From NCBI GenBank assembly GCA_902591665.1, contig CACJBO010000004.1, positions 25,208 to 89,207 on the forward strand: 64,000 nucleotides of DNA, in the 5' to 3' direction. Source of the stretch: an uncultured SAR86 cluster bacterium. Its GTDB lineage: Bacteria > Pseudomonadota > Gammaproteobacteria > Magnimaribacterales > D2472. Made by a program: the position numbers and the translations under genes. The notes beneath the pieces were generated by a model. That model ran no database searches. It was not told where the DNA came from and worked only from the letters and a program-made list of their open reading frames with translations. Positions 27,650-37,737 of the stretch are shown in pieces (positions within the stretch are counted from its first letter, which is position 1; each line of letters begins with the position of its first letter).

Positions 27650-28201
27650 ATGAGAATCTATTTTTTAGAATTTTTTTTTAAGACTGTACATTTTCTAAAG
27701 AGAAAAATATTTTTTTATAAAAGAAACGACCTTGATAATACGAATATTGAAATTATTTTAGATCCTCATAATTTCAAAAATTATAATCTCAAATTACCAC
27801 AAGAATATAATCTAAGACAATTTACTGAAAAAGATTTTTATGGATTTCATATGTTAATGTTGAAAGTTAATATGGGTTTTTGTCCACTTAGCTATTGGAA
27901 AAACTATATTCTTCCAGGAGGTTTTTTGGTGGTTGAAAAAGTAAATACAAAAAAAATTGTTGGAGCTGCATTTGTAGCTATATATCCAAATTCAAAAAAT
28001 GATGAAGTTGGAACATTGGAGTGGTTGGCATCTGATCCAGATCTTGTAGGATTAGGCATAGGACCAATTATTGCTTCAAATTTAAGCAAGCGATTGATTG
28101 ATGATAATTTTAAGAAAATTAGACTTGGAACACAAAAACATAGAAAAGGGGTTATAAGTATGTATAAAAAACTTGGCTGGCGATTAGCAGAGGATTTATA
28201 G
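27650..28201 (+). CDS. GNAT-family acetyl/acyltransferase
   Basis: A 183-residue protein. ATG 27650 is preferred because AGGGTG stands six bases before it; GTG 27641 would add three residues. The N-terminal 25 residues are hydrophobic-basic (FFFKTVHFLKRKIFFYKR), then a GNAT domain with VGAAFVAIYP, the beta-4 strand VGTLEWLASDP and the acetyl-CoA loop LVGLGIGPIIA. The late KHRKGVISMYKKLGW is typical of GNAT ends. It may acylate an amino sugar such as perosamine. Confidence 0.75.
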   Translation: MRIYFLEFFFKTVHFLKRKIFFYKRNDLDNTNIEIILDPHNFKNYNLKLPQEYNLRQFTEKDFYGFHMLMLKVNMGFCPLSYWKNYILPGGFLVVEKVNTKKIVGAAFVAIYPNSKNDEVGTLEWLASDPDLVGLGIGPIIASNLSKRLIDDNFKKIRLGTQKHRKGVISMYKKLGWRLAEDL

Positions 28202-29284
28202 TTGAAAGGTTCACAACTTAGATTAGAATACCTAGATTCACTAAGAGGACTTGCAGCCTATATAGTTGTTGCAGGCCATTTCTTTCCTGAGGGGTGGGTA
28301 AAAAATTTACCATTATTAAATTTAATAACAGATACAAAGCTTGCAGTTGCAATTTTTTTCGTCCTTTCTGGAGTTGTTCTGACTAACCCCAAATATGATT
28401 ATAAGATGAATGCTATATGGTTACCGGCTCAATTAGTTGCAAGATTTTTTAGATTAATTATTCCTGTATTTGCTGTAACAATATTTGTATGGCTGTTATA
28501 TTCATTTGATTTAATGTATTACGGAAGTTTGCCAGCAAATTATGAGTATTGGGAAGTTTACAATTTGAATTACCAAGAGAATGTAGATTTTGCAAGAGCA
28601 ATTTATTTTGCGTGGGTTGAAGCCTTTTTCCTTTATGATCCCTCGAGATCTTTAATCCCACCAGCATGGACAATGAGACCTGAATTATTTGGCTCAATTG
28701 TTATCTTAATTTACATTTGGTTTCTTCAAAAAGGCTTAATTAAAATCTATCCAGTATATTTAATTTTTTTCTCTTTTATTTTGGTTTTTACTTATGGTTA
28801 TGTGCCTTTCATCTATTATTTTGGCTTCTTTTTTTTAGGTTCAGCTTTAAGGCATCTGCATGACGAAGGAATGTCAGAATTAAGGTATCCGGTTTCAATA
28901 TTTATTACTGTTCTATTATTCAAGACAATTTTTGAAAGCATAGGATTGGATAGTTTTCAGATAGATTTTGTTTTTGCAAGCTTGATTGTTTATTTACTAA
29001 TTCAAGCTAAATCACTTCATAATTTTATGATTAGACCTAAATTAATATGGCTTGCAAAAGTTTCATTCCCATTGTACTTATTGCATGTACCTTTAATTTC
29101 AAGTTTTGGCTTATATATGATGAATTACTTTGGAGAGAACAATATTGATTCAAGCTATGGACAATTTATTATCTTTATACTTTTAAGTATGGTGTTATTT
29201 TTCATTTCAAGGTTATTTCTTCCTTTTGAGAATCTTGGAATTACAATAAGTAGAAATATAAGACCATATGGCATAAAAAAATGA
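28202..29284 (+). CDS. acyltransferase 3 family membrane protein
   Basis: A 360-residue integral membrane O-acyltransferase of the OafA/YrhL type, with about ten helices. The N-terminal signature YLDSLRGLAAYIVVAGHF holds the catalytic His26 and Arg15. It starts with TTG, with AGAGGA seven bases upstream. It would O-acetylate the glycan at the inner membrane. There is no C-terminal SGNH domain. Confidence 0.88.
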   Translation: MKGSQLRLEYLDSLRGLAAYIVVAGHFFPEGWVKNLPLLNLITDTKLAVAIFFVLSGVVLTNPKYDYKMNAIWLPAQLVARFFRLIIPVFAVTIFVWLLYSFDLMYYGSLPANYEYWEVYNLNYQENVDFARAIYFAWVEAFFLYDPSRSLIPPAWTMRPELFGSIVILIYIWFLQKGLIKIYPVYLIFFSFILVFTYGYVPFIYYFGFFFLGSALRHLHDEGMSELRYPVSIFITVLLFKTIFESIGLDSFQIDFVFASLIVYLLIQAKSLHNFMIRPKLIWLAKVSFPLYLLHVPLISSFGLYMMNYFGENNIDSSYGQFIIFILLSMVLFFISRLFLPFENLGITISRNIRPYGIKK

Positions 29285-30363
29285 AGAAAATTCCAATATA
29301 CCAACCTTATATAGCTAGAAATCAAAAAAAGTATGTTAATCAGTGCTTAGATGATAATTGGATATCGTCTCGCGGGAGTTTTGTTTCAAAATTTGAAGAT
29401 AATTTGAATTCATATCTTGGTTCAAAGGCAGTTACTACCTGTTCAAATGGAACGGTTGCTCTTCATTTAGCCTTATTAGCACTTGATATTGGACCAGGGG
29501 ATGAAGTAATTGTTCCATCATTCACCTATGTTGCTTCTGTAAATGCAATAAGATATGTAGGAGCTAAGCCAGTTTTTGTTGATATAAATAAACATGACTG
29601 GAATATTTCATGCGCTTCAATTTTAAAAAAAATATCAAAAAAAACAAAAGCAATCATGTGCGTTCACATCTATGGTGCACCATGTGAGATGAATCAAATA
29701 GTTAAAATTGCAAAAGAAAATAAACTATTTTTAATCGAGGATTGTGCTGAAAGTTTTGGAACATTTTATCAAGATCAACACGTTGGTGTTTTTGGTGACA
29801 TAGCAACATTGAGTTTTTTTGGAAACAAAACTATCACAACCGGAGAGGGTGGAGCAGTTTTTTCTAATAGGGGTGATTTAATTGAAAAAGTTGCACATTT
29901 AAAGAATCAAGGATTGGTGACTGATGGTGGATATACACATGATGTAATTGGCTATAATTACAGAATGACGAATATTCAAGCTGCTATAGGTTGTGCTCAA
30001 CTTGAAGATATTGAGCATATTTTAAATTTAAAATTAAAGTTAGCACAAAAATATCGCTCAACTTTGAGTAAGAAAGTATTGTTTCAAGATTGCAACCCTG
30101 AGAAATCTTCAAATTGGATTAATACAATTCTTCTTCAAGATGAAACAGAAGTTAAAAGTATGAATCACAGACTCAAAAAAAATAATATAGAAGTAAGGCC
30201 TGGATTTCCTTTGGTTAATAAAATGATTTGTTATCAGGATTCCAATATCGAGCATCTCAGTGTCTCTGAATCAATTTCCTCAAGAACCATTTGTCTTCCA
30301 AGTTACCCGGACTTGAGCGAGGATGAGCAATCATTAATTATCTCAACTGTACTTGATAAATAA
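29281..30363 (+). CDS. GDP-perosamine synthase-like aminotransferase
   Basis: A 360-residue DegT-family enzyme whose N-terminus (IPIYQPYIARNQKKYV, then WISSRGSFV) matches GDP-perosamine synthases (Per/RfbE) well. It has IEDCAESFGTFY and the PLP lysine Lys183 in GNKTITTGEGG. With gmd at 9365 it would turn GDP-4-keto-6-deoxymannose into GDP-perosamine, which the nearby GNAT could N-acylate. It overlaps the acyltransferase by four bases. Confidence 0.85.
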   Translation: MKKIPIYQPYIARNQKKYVNQCLDDNWISSRGSFVSKFEDNLNSYLGSKAVTTCSNGTVALHLALLALDIGPGDEVIVPSFTYVASVNAIRYVGAKPVFVDINKHDWNISCASILKKISKKTKAIMCVHIYGAPCEMNQIVKIAKENKLFLIEDCAESFGTFYQDQHVGVFGDIATLSFFGNKTITTGEGGAVFSNRGDLIEKVAHLKNQGLVTDGGYTHDVIGYNYRMTNIQAAIGCAQLEDIEHILNLKLKLAQKYRSTLSKKVLFQDCNPEKSSNWINTILLQDETEVKSMNHRLKKNNIEVRPGFPLVNKMICYQDSNIEHLSVSESISSRTICLPSYPDLSEDEQSLIISTVLDK

Positions 30364-30364
30364 A

Positions 30365-31537
30365 ATGTTAGATAAATATTCAAATCCGTCAAGATGGGGA
30401 GGAGGAATCTCTATATTGTGGCGTGGCAATAGTTTTAAAAACTACGTAAATTCATTTCAAAACAATGAAAGCAAAGATATTTGTTCTCTACCAAATACCA
30501 TTTATCCATTTGATTCTGCAAGAAATGCATTATTTCACTATATGAAAAATATCGGTATTGGAGAGGGAGATGTAGTACAAGTAATGCATTACACATGTGA
30601 TGCTGTTACTGATGTGCTAATTGATTTAGGATGTAAAATAAATTTCTATGACTGTAATTCAAACTTTGAAGCGGTTGATTTTAAATTACATGCCGATTGT
30701 AAACTTTTGATAAGTCAAATTACATTTGGAGGTAAAGCGCATACTGATTCAGAATTAGAAGAGTTTTCTAAAAATGGTGTAAAAGTTTTATTAGATAAAT
30801 CTTTATCATATGGTCCAAATGACTTTAAAAGTGAGCTAAATACTACTTATCCTACAATAATCTCTTTCGAAGTTTCAAAGTCATTCACTGTAGGCTGGGC
30901 AGGACTCCTAATTCTTCCTCAATCTTCAAATTTTGACCAATATTATAAATCTATTAAAAGAGTTGGAATTATACGAGACATTTACAGAAATATATTACTG
31001 ATACTAAACTTATATATCTCTCCGAAAGGTAGCAAATTAAAGTTTTTTGCATGGTTATTTCTAAGACTTGTTCAATTTCATAGAGCATCCAGTAGCTCAT
31101 CTTCGAAATATAGCAGAATCCATAGCAAGTTAGGCCTTCTTACTCTAAGAATATTACTTGGATCGTATAAAAGTATTAGCAAGAATTTAGCAATCGCTAA
31201 TAAAAACCATAACGAAATTGCTAATTTGCTCAGATCATTTTCTGTCAAAGTAAATAGCAAAGTTTGTGAAGATATGTCATCTCCTCGAGTGCATTTTTTA
31301 CTATCAAATAAAATTAAAGATAAATTTATTAATCATATGAATCAAAATAATATTGAAGTAGGGACATGGTTTGATAGTGCGCCTTCAGGCCCTACTTGTC
31401 AAAAATTAGTTCATTCAGAGAATCTATTTTTAGAAAGTGTTAATCTTCCATGTCATTGGAGTCTTACAGAATCTGAGATGTGTCATATGATAGCGATAAT
31501 AGAAAACTTCTTCACAGAAAATGCTATCACTCAATAA
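30365..31537 (+). CDS. divergent DegT-like PLP protein
   Basis: A 390-residue protein distantly like DegT aminotransferases: NALFHYMKNIGIGEGDVVQVMHY in place of the usual ALHLALLALGIGPGDEV, an Asp in VLLDKSLSYG, and a probable PLP lysine Lys172 in EVSKSFTVGWAG. The usual TTGEGG after the lysine is missing, and a run of serines (HRASSSSSSK) occurs in the middle. ATG 30365 is chosen; TTG 30353 overlaps the previous gene. It may be a specialised aminotransferase or a dehydratase of the ColD type. Confidence 0.65.
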   Translation: MLDKYSNPSRWGGGISILWRGNSFKNYVNSFQNNESKDICSLPNTIYPFDSARNALFHYMKNIGIGEGDVVQVMHYTCDAVTDVLIDLGCKINFYDCNSNFEAVDFKLHADCKLLISQITFGGKAHTDSELEEFSKNGVKVLLDKSLSYGPNDFKSELNTTYPTIISFEVSKSFTVGWAGLLILPQSSNFDQYYKSIKRVGIIRDIYRNILLILNLYISPKGSKLKFFAWLFLRLVQFHRASSSSSSKYSRIHSKLGLLTLRILLGSYKSISKNLAIANKNHNEIANLLRSFSVKVNSKVCEDMSSPRVHFLLSNKIKDKFINHMNQNNIEVGTWFDSAPSGPTCQKLVHSENLFLESVNLPCHWSLTESEMCHMIAIIENFFTENAITQ

Positions 31538-32615
31538 AAATTATTTATTTATTTTAGGCTCATTAGTTGCGATGCCATTATTTTTAGTTGTTGGCGGGTC
31601 AGGCTTCTCTATGCCTACAACATATTATGAGGTAGAGGGAGTACCGATACATTTTAATTTTTTAATATTAATATTGTTTCCCTTTTTTTACTTAAGAAGA
31701 ATCAAAGTAATCCTAATAATATTATTTAGTTGGGCATATATAACTCTTGGCATGCTTGAAGGTGGAGACAGAGCCCTTTTATTTTTGCAACAAATGCACT
31801 TTTTTCTAATTTATGCATGTTTGAAGAACTTATCCCCACAAAATTTAATTCATGTGGTCAAGGGCTTTTTAGTATCTTTGATATTGCTTGTGTCAGTGCA
31901 TTTAGCTAGCATAATTTATTCTCTATTTTCAGGAGACATATTTTCAGCTGGACCTTATATATTTGACTTTGTAGTCTATCAAGCTTATTTAACTTATCCA
32001 CTAGTATTGGTAATAGGTTTTTATATAGCTCTTCAATATTTTGGACTAAAAAGTATTTGGGCTATCTTTTTATTATTTGGAATATTTTTTATAGAAATTA
32101 TTTTAATGAGAAGAGTCGCAGTAATGCTATTTTTGTTAGTAACATTTCTTTTTTACTATAAGTATTTTTATATATTACTTGCTTTAATATTTGTTTCATT
32201 AGGATATATTGCTGGAGAGTTGCTTGAAGTATTTACAAACAGTTTTGATAGGGTAACATCTTTAACTGATAGCACTGGATTTACAAGGTCTATGACCTGG
32301 AATAGATCACTGGGATACCTTACAGATATCAAAATACTTCTTTTTGGAAATGGTGTTCATAATCATTCTCATAATTTTTTTCTTCACTCACTAACCACTA
32401 ATGGAGTTATAGTTTCTTTGATACTTTTTTATTTTTATTTTTCATTATTTAGAAAATTCTTTAAGAATATAAATTACAGAGTTAAACCAATGGTTTTTAT
32501 ATCAGCATTAATACTCATTGATTGGAATTTAAATGTTAATATTTATCAACATTACTATAGTGGGTCTTTAGCATTATTAATGATTTATTTATCAAATGAA
32601 AAAAAATTTAGTTGA
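31521..32615 (+). CDS. Wzy-like O-antigen polymerase
   Basis: A 364-residue membrane protein with about ten helices. The late motif GNGVHNHSHNFFLHSLTTNG is the usual O-antigen polymerase/ligase (Wzy_C) element with conserved His and Asn. It would join repeat units in the periplasm after the Wzx-like protein flips them. It overlaps the previous gene by 17 bases and the following glycosyltransferase by 20. Confidence 0.85.
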   Translation: MLSLNKNYLFILGSLVAMPLFLVVGGSGFSMPTTYYEVEGVPIHFNFLILILFPFFYLRRIKVILIILFSWAYITLGMLEGGDRALLFLQQMHFFLIYACLKNLSPQNLIHVVKGFLVSLILLVSVHLASIIYSLFSGDIFSAGPYIFDFVVYQAYLTYPLVLVIGFYIALQYFGLKSIWAIFLLFGIFFIEIILMRRVAVMLFLLVTFLFYYKYFYILLALIFVSLGYIAGELLEVFTNSFDRVTSLTDSTGFTRSMTWNRSLGYLTDIKILLFGNGVHNHSHNFFLHSLTTNGVIVSLILFYFYFSLFRKFFKNINYRVKPMVFISALILIDWNLNVNIYQHYYSGSLALLMIYLSNEKKFS

Positions 32616-33651
32616 TACTGTTATCTATTTCGTTCCAGTCGAGCCAAAATATTTCGATAGGTGGGAGTACTATAGAGTTGATTTAAAAATGCTGAATGAA
32701 ACTCATAATAAAGTATTTATAGCTCACACTTTCTTTTCATTTTTTAAATTAGTAATTACCAATAAAATAAATTTAGTTTATTTTTGGTGGTGGCATTCTT
32801 CAATTTTTATAATTCTCTTTTCAAAACTTTTAAGGATCCCCGTCATTGGAACAGGAGCTGTTCACATGTTTGATGAAAGTGGAGCTTTAGATTTTTATAA
32901 AAAAAGTTTTTTATTTAGATTTTTTAATAGAGTTGCATGGGCGTTATCTGACAAAATATTATTTATATCTGAGAGTCAGGATAGACAAATAACATCTCAC
33001 GAAAAAGTAAAAAGTTCTTATGTACTAAAATCTGCATCTATAAATTCTAAAGAAGAATTATTAAATTTATCTAAAGGCAAAAAACCTAATGAAGTTATTC
33101 AATTAATGACTGTGTGCTGGTTAACTAAAGATCAGATATTAAGAAAATCAATCGACAAAATTATTAAAGCTCTTTCTATGCTGCCTCATACTAACCTTAA
33201 AAATCTAAAACTTTTTATTGTTGGTGGAGGTGGTGATGGGATTAATTATTTAGAGAGAATGATAAGAGATCTAAATTTATCTGAAAATATATCAATTGAA
33301 ATTGATATTACAAATGAAAGAAAGAATGAGCTATATCGATATTCTGATTTATATATTCAGCCAAGCTACTATGAAGGATTTGGTAATTCAGTACTTGAAG
33401 CAATGTCTTTTGGAACTCCATGTCTTGTTTCTTCATTTACAGCTCAACCAGAAGTAGTATTGGGTACTGGGTATATAATAAATAGAATTCATGAAGTTGA
33501 CATATATGAGGCTATCTTAGATTACTCTAGTAAAAATATTTCTGAAAGACAGCATATGATAGACAAAGTCGTTTCTACTGTTATGAATAACCATTCTTTT
33601 GATTCTAGACTCTTAGAATATAAAAATTTAATAAATAGAGATTTAAATTAA
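32596..33651 (+). CDS. glycosyltransferase family 4
   Basis: A 351-residue GT-B retaining glycosyltransferase. The diagnostic E-x7-E motif is seen as YYEGFGNSVLEAM (Glu260 and Glu268), preceded by SDLYIQPS. It transfers a sugar from a nucleotide donor to the lipid-linked oligosaccharide at the cytoplasmic side. Donor and acceptor are unknown. The next gene starts inside its stop codon (TAATG). Confidence 0.88.
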   Translation: MKKNLVDTVIYFVPVEPKYFDRWEYYRVDLKMLNETHNKVFIAHTFFSFFKLVITNKINLVYFWWWHSSIFIILFSKLLRIPVIGTGAVHMFDESGALDFYKKSFLFRFFNRVAWALSDKILFISESQDRQITSHEKVKSSYVLKSASINSKEELLNLSKGKKPNEVIQLMTVCWLTKDQILRKSIDKIIKALSMLPHTNLKNLKLFIVGGGGDGINYLERMIRDLNLSENISIEIDITNERKNELYRYSDLYIQPSYYEGFGNSVLEAMSFGTPCLVSSFTAQPEVVLGTGYIINRIHEVDIYEAILDYSSKNISERQHMIDKVVSTVMNNHSFDSRLLEYKNLINRDLN

Positions 33652-35552
33652 TGTGCGGAATAGTAGGAATAACTGGAAATTTTTCCAATAGTGACTTAGT
33701 TAAAGCAACAGCTAGCCTTAATCATCGAGGTCCAGATGATAGCGGGACTTATATTAATACAGAGCATAAAATTGGATTAGGCCACACAAGACTATCAATA
33801 ATTGATCTATCTCCTCTTGGTCACCAACCAATGATATCGAGTGATGAGTCAGTTGTATTGGTCTTTAATGGTGAAATATATAACTTTTTGGACTTAAGAG
33901 ATGGGCTTAAACAGAAGGGATATAGATTTAAAGGAAGTTCTGATACTGAAGTTGTTTTAAACATGTATCTTGAATATGGTATTGAATGCTTATCTTATTT
34001 TAATGGTATTTTTGGTTTGGCAATATTTGATCAGAGATCTAATAATTTATACCTTGCTAGAGATGCTTTAGGAGTTAAGCCAGTTTACTATCATCAAGAT
34101 AATTCAAATGTAGTATTTTCAAGTGAGATAAAAGCATTATTACATTTGATTAAAAATAATTTAGAGATTGATTACGAGTCTATACAAAAATACTTAACTT
34201 ATCTTTGGTGTCCAGGTGATGGAACACCTGTAACTTCAATTAAAAAAGTTTTACCAGGAGAGGTGCTAACAATTAATGATGGCCAAATAGTTTCAAAAAA
34301 AAGTTGGTATAGACTACCTCAAACCAAGCTGTTATCAAAAATTAAAACTGCAGAAAATGCTGTTCATCAATTATCTAAAGCATTATCAAATGCTGTTCAT
34401 AGACAACTTATTGCTGATGTGCCAGTGGGATCTTTTTTATCTGGCGGTTTAGATTCTAGTGCTGTTGTCGCTTTAGCAAAAAATCATGTTAAAGATTTAA
34501 ATTGTTTTACTATTGAACCAATTGGAGGCTCTGATGAAGATGTTGCAGAGGACTTGCCGTATGCAATTAAAGTTGCAAAACACTTAGGAGTAAACTTAGA
34601 GGTCGTAAAAATTAATTCGGAAGAATTGGTAAAAGATTTAGAAGAAATGGTTTGGATGCTGGACGAGCCTTTGGCTGATCCCGCTCCTTTAAATGTATTA
34701 TATATTTCAAAATTAGCTCGAAAAAATGGAATGAAAGTATTATTGTCTGGATCTGGAGGGGATGATTTATTTACTGGATATAGAAGACATCTTGCGGTTA
34801 ATTATGAGAAATTATGGTCATGGCTGCCACAGTACACTAGAAAAAAAATGGAGACTTTTTCTTTAAAGACTGATCAAAATAAATCATTTGGAAGAAGGCT
34901 AAGTAAACTATTTAATAACGCAGGTTCAAATGGAGATGAAAGATTGGCTTCATATTTTGCATGGGCAAGAAGATCAGATCTAGAACCATTATTTTCTGAT
35001 GAAATGAAAAATGCTGTTAAAAACATTAATCCTGATAAGCCTTTTATAGATTTTTTAAAAAATGTTGATTCTCGCCTTAATCCTATTGAAAAAATTCTTT
35101 CTCTTGAGCAAAGATTTTTTCTTGCTGATCATAACTTAATTTATACAGATAAAATGTCGATGGCAGCAGGTATTGAGGTAAGAGTTCCATTTCTAGACTT
35201 AGAGCTAGTTAATTTATCAGCTAGGATACCTGATAAATATAAACAAAAGGGAACAACGGGAAAATGGATTTTAAAAAAAGCCATGGAAGAATACCTACCT
35301 CATGAGGTTATTTATCGACCAAAAACTGGATTTGGAGCACCAATAAGAAGGTGGATTAAAAATGATCTTAGATCACTAGTAGATGATTTGTTATCAGAAG
35401 AGAGCATAAAAAATAGAGGTATATTTAATCACTTGGAAGTTAAAAAATTAATAAAAAATAATCAACTTGGAATTAGAGACTACTCTTACACCATATTTTC
35501 ATTACTAACAATTGAAATATGGTGCAGAAAATTTATAGATAATCAGATTTAA
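33651..35552 (+). CDS. asnB: asparagine synthase, glutamine-hydrolysing (AsnB family)
   Basis: A 633-residue two-domain enzyme: class II glutaminase with the required Cys2 (MCGIVG) and RGPDDSG, then a synthetase domain with PP-loop SGGLDSS at 264-270. AsnB-like proteins inside glycan loci (for example WbpS-like) are thought to amidate sugar uronic acids rather than make free asparagine. With UDP-ManNAcA genes nearby, amidation of a uronate is plausible. A housekeeping role cannot be excluded. Confidence 0.88.
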   Translation: MCGIVGITGNFSNSDLVKATASLNHRGPDDSGTYINTEHKIGLGHTRLSIIDLSPLGHQPMISSDESVVLVFNGEIYNFLDLRDGLKQKGYRFKGSSDTEVVLNMYLEYGIECLSYFNGIFGLAIFDQRSNNLYLARDALGVKPVYYHQDNSNVVFSSEIKALLHLIKNNLEIDYESIQKYLTYLWCPGDGTPVTSIKKVLPGEVLTINDGQIVSKKSWYRLPQTKLLSKIKTAENAVHQLSKALSNAVHRQLIADVPVGSFLSGGLDSSAVVALAKNHVKDLNCFTIEPIGGSDEDVAEDLPYAIKVAKHLGVNLEVVKINSEELVKDLEEMVWMLDEPLADPAPLNVLYISKLARKNGMKVLLSGSGGDDLFTGYRRHLAVNYEKLWSWLPQYTRKKMETFSLKTDQNKSFGRRLSKLFNNAGSNGDERLASYFAWARRSDLEPLFSDEMKNAVKNINPDKPFIDFLKNVDSRLNPIEKILSLEQRFFLADHNLIYTDKMSMAAGIEVRVPFLDLELVNLSARIPDKYKQKGTTGKWILKKAMEEYLPHEVIYRPKTGFGAPIRRWIKNDLRSLVDDLLSEESIKNRGIFNHLEVKKLIKNNQLGIRDYSYTIFSLLTIEIWCRKFIDNQI

Positions 35553-35560
35553 CATATAAT
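35532..35560 (+). promoter_or_regulatory. probable promoter of the bi-domain oxidoreductase operon
   Basis: TTTATA at 35532-35537 and a perfect TATAAT at 35555-35560 are 17 bases apart, overlapping the end of asnB. The GTG start at 35581 has an AGGAA ribosome site at 35570-35574. Confidence 0.45.
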
Positions 35561-35580
35561 TAGAAAAATAGGAATTTTCT

Positions 35581-37737
35581 GTGAAACAATTAATTCAAAA
35601 CCTTAAAACTGGAGATACTTCTATAATAGAAGTTCCCACACCTAGCATTTCTGACAATAATATTTTAATCCATACTACCAAAAGTCTAATTTCTCCTGGA
35701 ACTGAAAAAATGCTTGTCGATTTTGCAAAATCTGGATATATAAAAAAAGCTAGACAGCAACCCGACAAAGTAAAAGAAGTTATTGATAAAGTTAAAACTG
35801 ATGGTCTTGCCAGCACTTTTGAGGCTGTGCAAAGCAAGCTAAACCAACCAATAACACTTGGTTACTGTAATGTTGGTGTTGTGAAAGAAGTTGGTAATAA
35901 TGTTTCTCAATTTTCTGTAGGTGACAGAGTTGTAAGTAATGGTAATCATTCTGAGATAGTTTCTGTCTCAAAAAACTTATGTGCAAAAATACCTGATAAG
36001 GTTTCCGACGATGAAGCTAGTTTTGTTGTTCTTGGTGCAATAGGACTTCAAGGAGTCCGTCTTGCAAAACCAACATTAGGTGAATTTTTTGTAGTTTTTG
36101 GACTTGGTGTAATTGGATTATTAACCGTACAGATATTAATAGCACATGGTTGTAAAGTTCTTGCAATAGACTTTCAAGACGATAGATTAGATTTAGCAAG
36201 AAATTTTGGTGCCGATATTTTTAATCCGTCTAAGCAAGAAGATATAATTGCTTATTCAAAATATTTTTCAAAAAACCAGGGTGTTGATGGAGTAATTATT
36301 ACTGCATCAACTTCTAATAACGATCTTATAAGTGATGCTGCAAATATATGTCGAAAGAGGGGCAGAATAATTTTAGTTGGTGTTGTAGGGCTAAATCTTT
36401 CAAGGGATGATTTTTATGAAAAAGAGTTAACATTTCAAGTAAGTTGTTCTTATGGCCCAGGGAGATATGATAAAAATTATGAAGAAGCTGGAAATGATTA
36501 TCCTATAGGTTTCGTTAGATGGACTGAACAAAGAAATTTTGAAGCTATATTAAATTTAATGGAATCAAAAAAAATAGATGTTTCAAAACTTATAAGTCAA
36601 AGAATAAAATTTGATGAAGCCCCAAAAATTTATTCAAAAATATCCAAAGGAGAACATGGACTTGGAATGATTTTTGATTATGAATCAAAATCTAATAATA
36701 ATGTATCTTCAAAAAGTATCTCTCTTCAAGATAAGAAAAAGAATAATCATACATCTTTTAAAAATGACTCTGCAATTGTTTCATTTGTTGGTGCTGGAAA
36801 TTATGCATCGCGAGTTTTAATACCAACGTTTAAAAAAAATAATGTTGTCTTGCATACTCTGCTTACGTCCAATGGACTCAGTGGCACAATTCACGGAAAA
36901 AATTCAAACTTTAAATACTCATCAACTGATGTGGACGATGTAATTAGTAATAATGAAATTAATACTTTAGTAATTGCTTCAAGACATGATTCTCATTCTG
37001 AGTTTGTTTGCAAGGCATTGAAAGCAAAAAAAAATGTATTTGTCGAAAAGCCTCTTGCAATAGATAGACAGGGGTTAAATGCAGTCAGAGATACTTATCA
37101 AGAAGTCAATAAAGCCTCAATTAACACACAGCTTATGGTTGGTTTTAACAGAAGATTTTCCCCACATATCATGAAAATGAAAGAATTAATGTCAGCAGTT
37201 ACAGAGCCTAAAAGCGTAGTCATGACAATGAATGCTGGAAACATACCTGATAATCATTGGGTACATGACTCTGCTGAAGGGGGTGGAAGAATTATAGGAG
37301 AAGCATGCCATTATATTGATTTAATGAGATTTTTAATAGGTCACAAAATTAAAAGTGTAAATTCAATTTCTTTTGGGTCGTCAGTGTCTAAAAAACTTAA
37401 TGAGGATACTGTGACTATAACAATTAAATTTGATGACGAGTCTTTTGGAACCATTCATTATTTTTCTAATGGATCTAGCGGATATCCGAAAGAAACTATC
37501 AATGTTTTTGTTGGTGGAAAGATTCTTAACTTAGATAACTTTAGAATTCTCAAAGGTTACGGTTGGAAAAATTTTAAAACAATGAGGACATGGACCCAAG
37601 ACAAAGGACAGAATAATTGCATTAAAAGTTTTTTAAATGATATAAATCAACATAGGACAACCATACCTTTTGATGAATTATATGAAGTAGCACTATCCTC
37701 TATTGATATAGCAGAAAATTTAAGAAAGCAGCTTTGA
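35581..37737 (+). CDS. bi-domain oxidoreductase (zinc-alcohol-dehydrogenase-like plus Gfo/Idh/MocA)
   Basis: A 718-residue fusion. Residues 1-365 form a medium-chain dehydrogenase (VGDRVVSNG, VFGLGVIGLLTVQ) and about 395-718 form a Gfo/Idh/MocA domain (IVSFVGAGNYASRVL, VEKPLAIDRQG, GEACHYIDLMRFL). This fused architecture is known from surface-glycan loci, usually next to a heparinase-like gene as here. It probably oxidises and epimerises or reduces a sugar in the nascent glycan or nucleotide sugar; no reaction is established. It starts with GTG after an AGGAA ribosome site. Confidence 0.88.
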   Translation: MKQLIQNLKTGDTSIIEVPTPSISDNNILIHTTKSLISPGTEKMLVDFAKSGYIKKARQQPDKVKEVIDKVKTDGLASTFEAVQSKLNQPITLGYCNVGVVKEVGNNVSQFSVGDRVVSNGNHSEIVSVSKNLCAKIPDKVSDDEASFVVLGAIGLQGVRLAKPTLGEFFVVFGLGVIGLLTVQILIAHGCKVLAIDFQDDRLDLARNFGADIFNPSKQEDIIAYSKYFSKNQGVDGVIITASTSNNDLISDAANICRKRGRIILVGVVGLNLSRDDFYEKELTFQVSCSYGPGRYDKNYEEAGNDYPIGFVRWTEQRNFEAILNLMESKKIDVSKLISQRIKFDEAPKIYSKISKGEHGLGMIFDYESKSNNNVSSKSISLQDKKKNNHTSFKNDSAIVSFVGAGNYASRVLIPTFKKNNVVLHTLLTSNGLSGTIHGKNSNFKYSSTDVDDVISNNEINTLVIASRHDSHSEFVCKALKAKKNVFVEKPLAIDRQGLNAVRDTYQEVNKASINTQLMVGFNRRFSPHIMKMKELMSAVTEPKSVVMTMNAGNIPDNHWVHDSAEGGGRIIGEACHYIDLMRFLIGHKIKSVNSISFGSSVSKKLNEDTVTITIKFDDESFGTIHYFSNGSSGYPKETINVFVGGKILNLDNFRILKGYGWKNFKTMRTWTQDKGQNNCIKSFLNDINQHRTTIPFDELYEVALSSIDIAENLRKQL

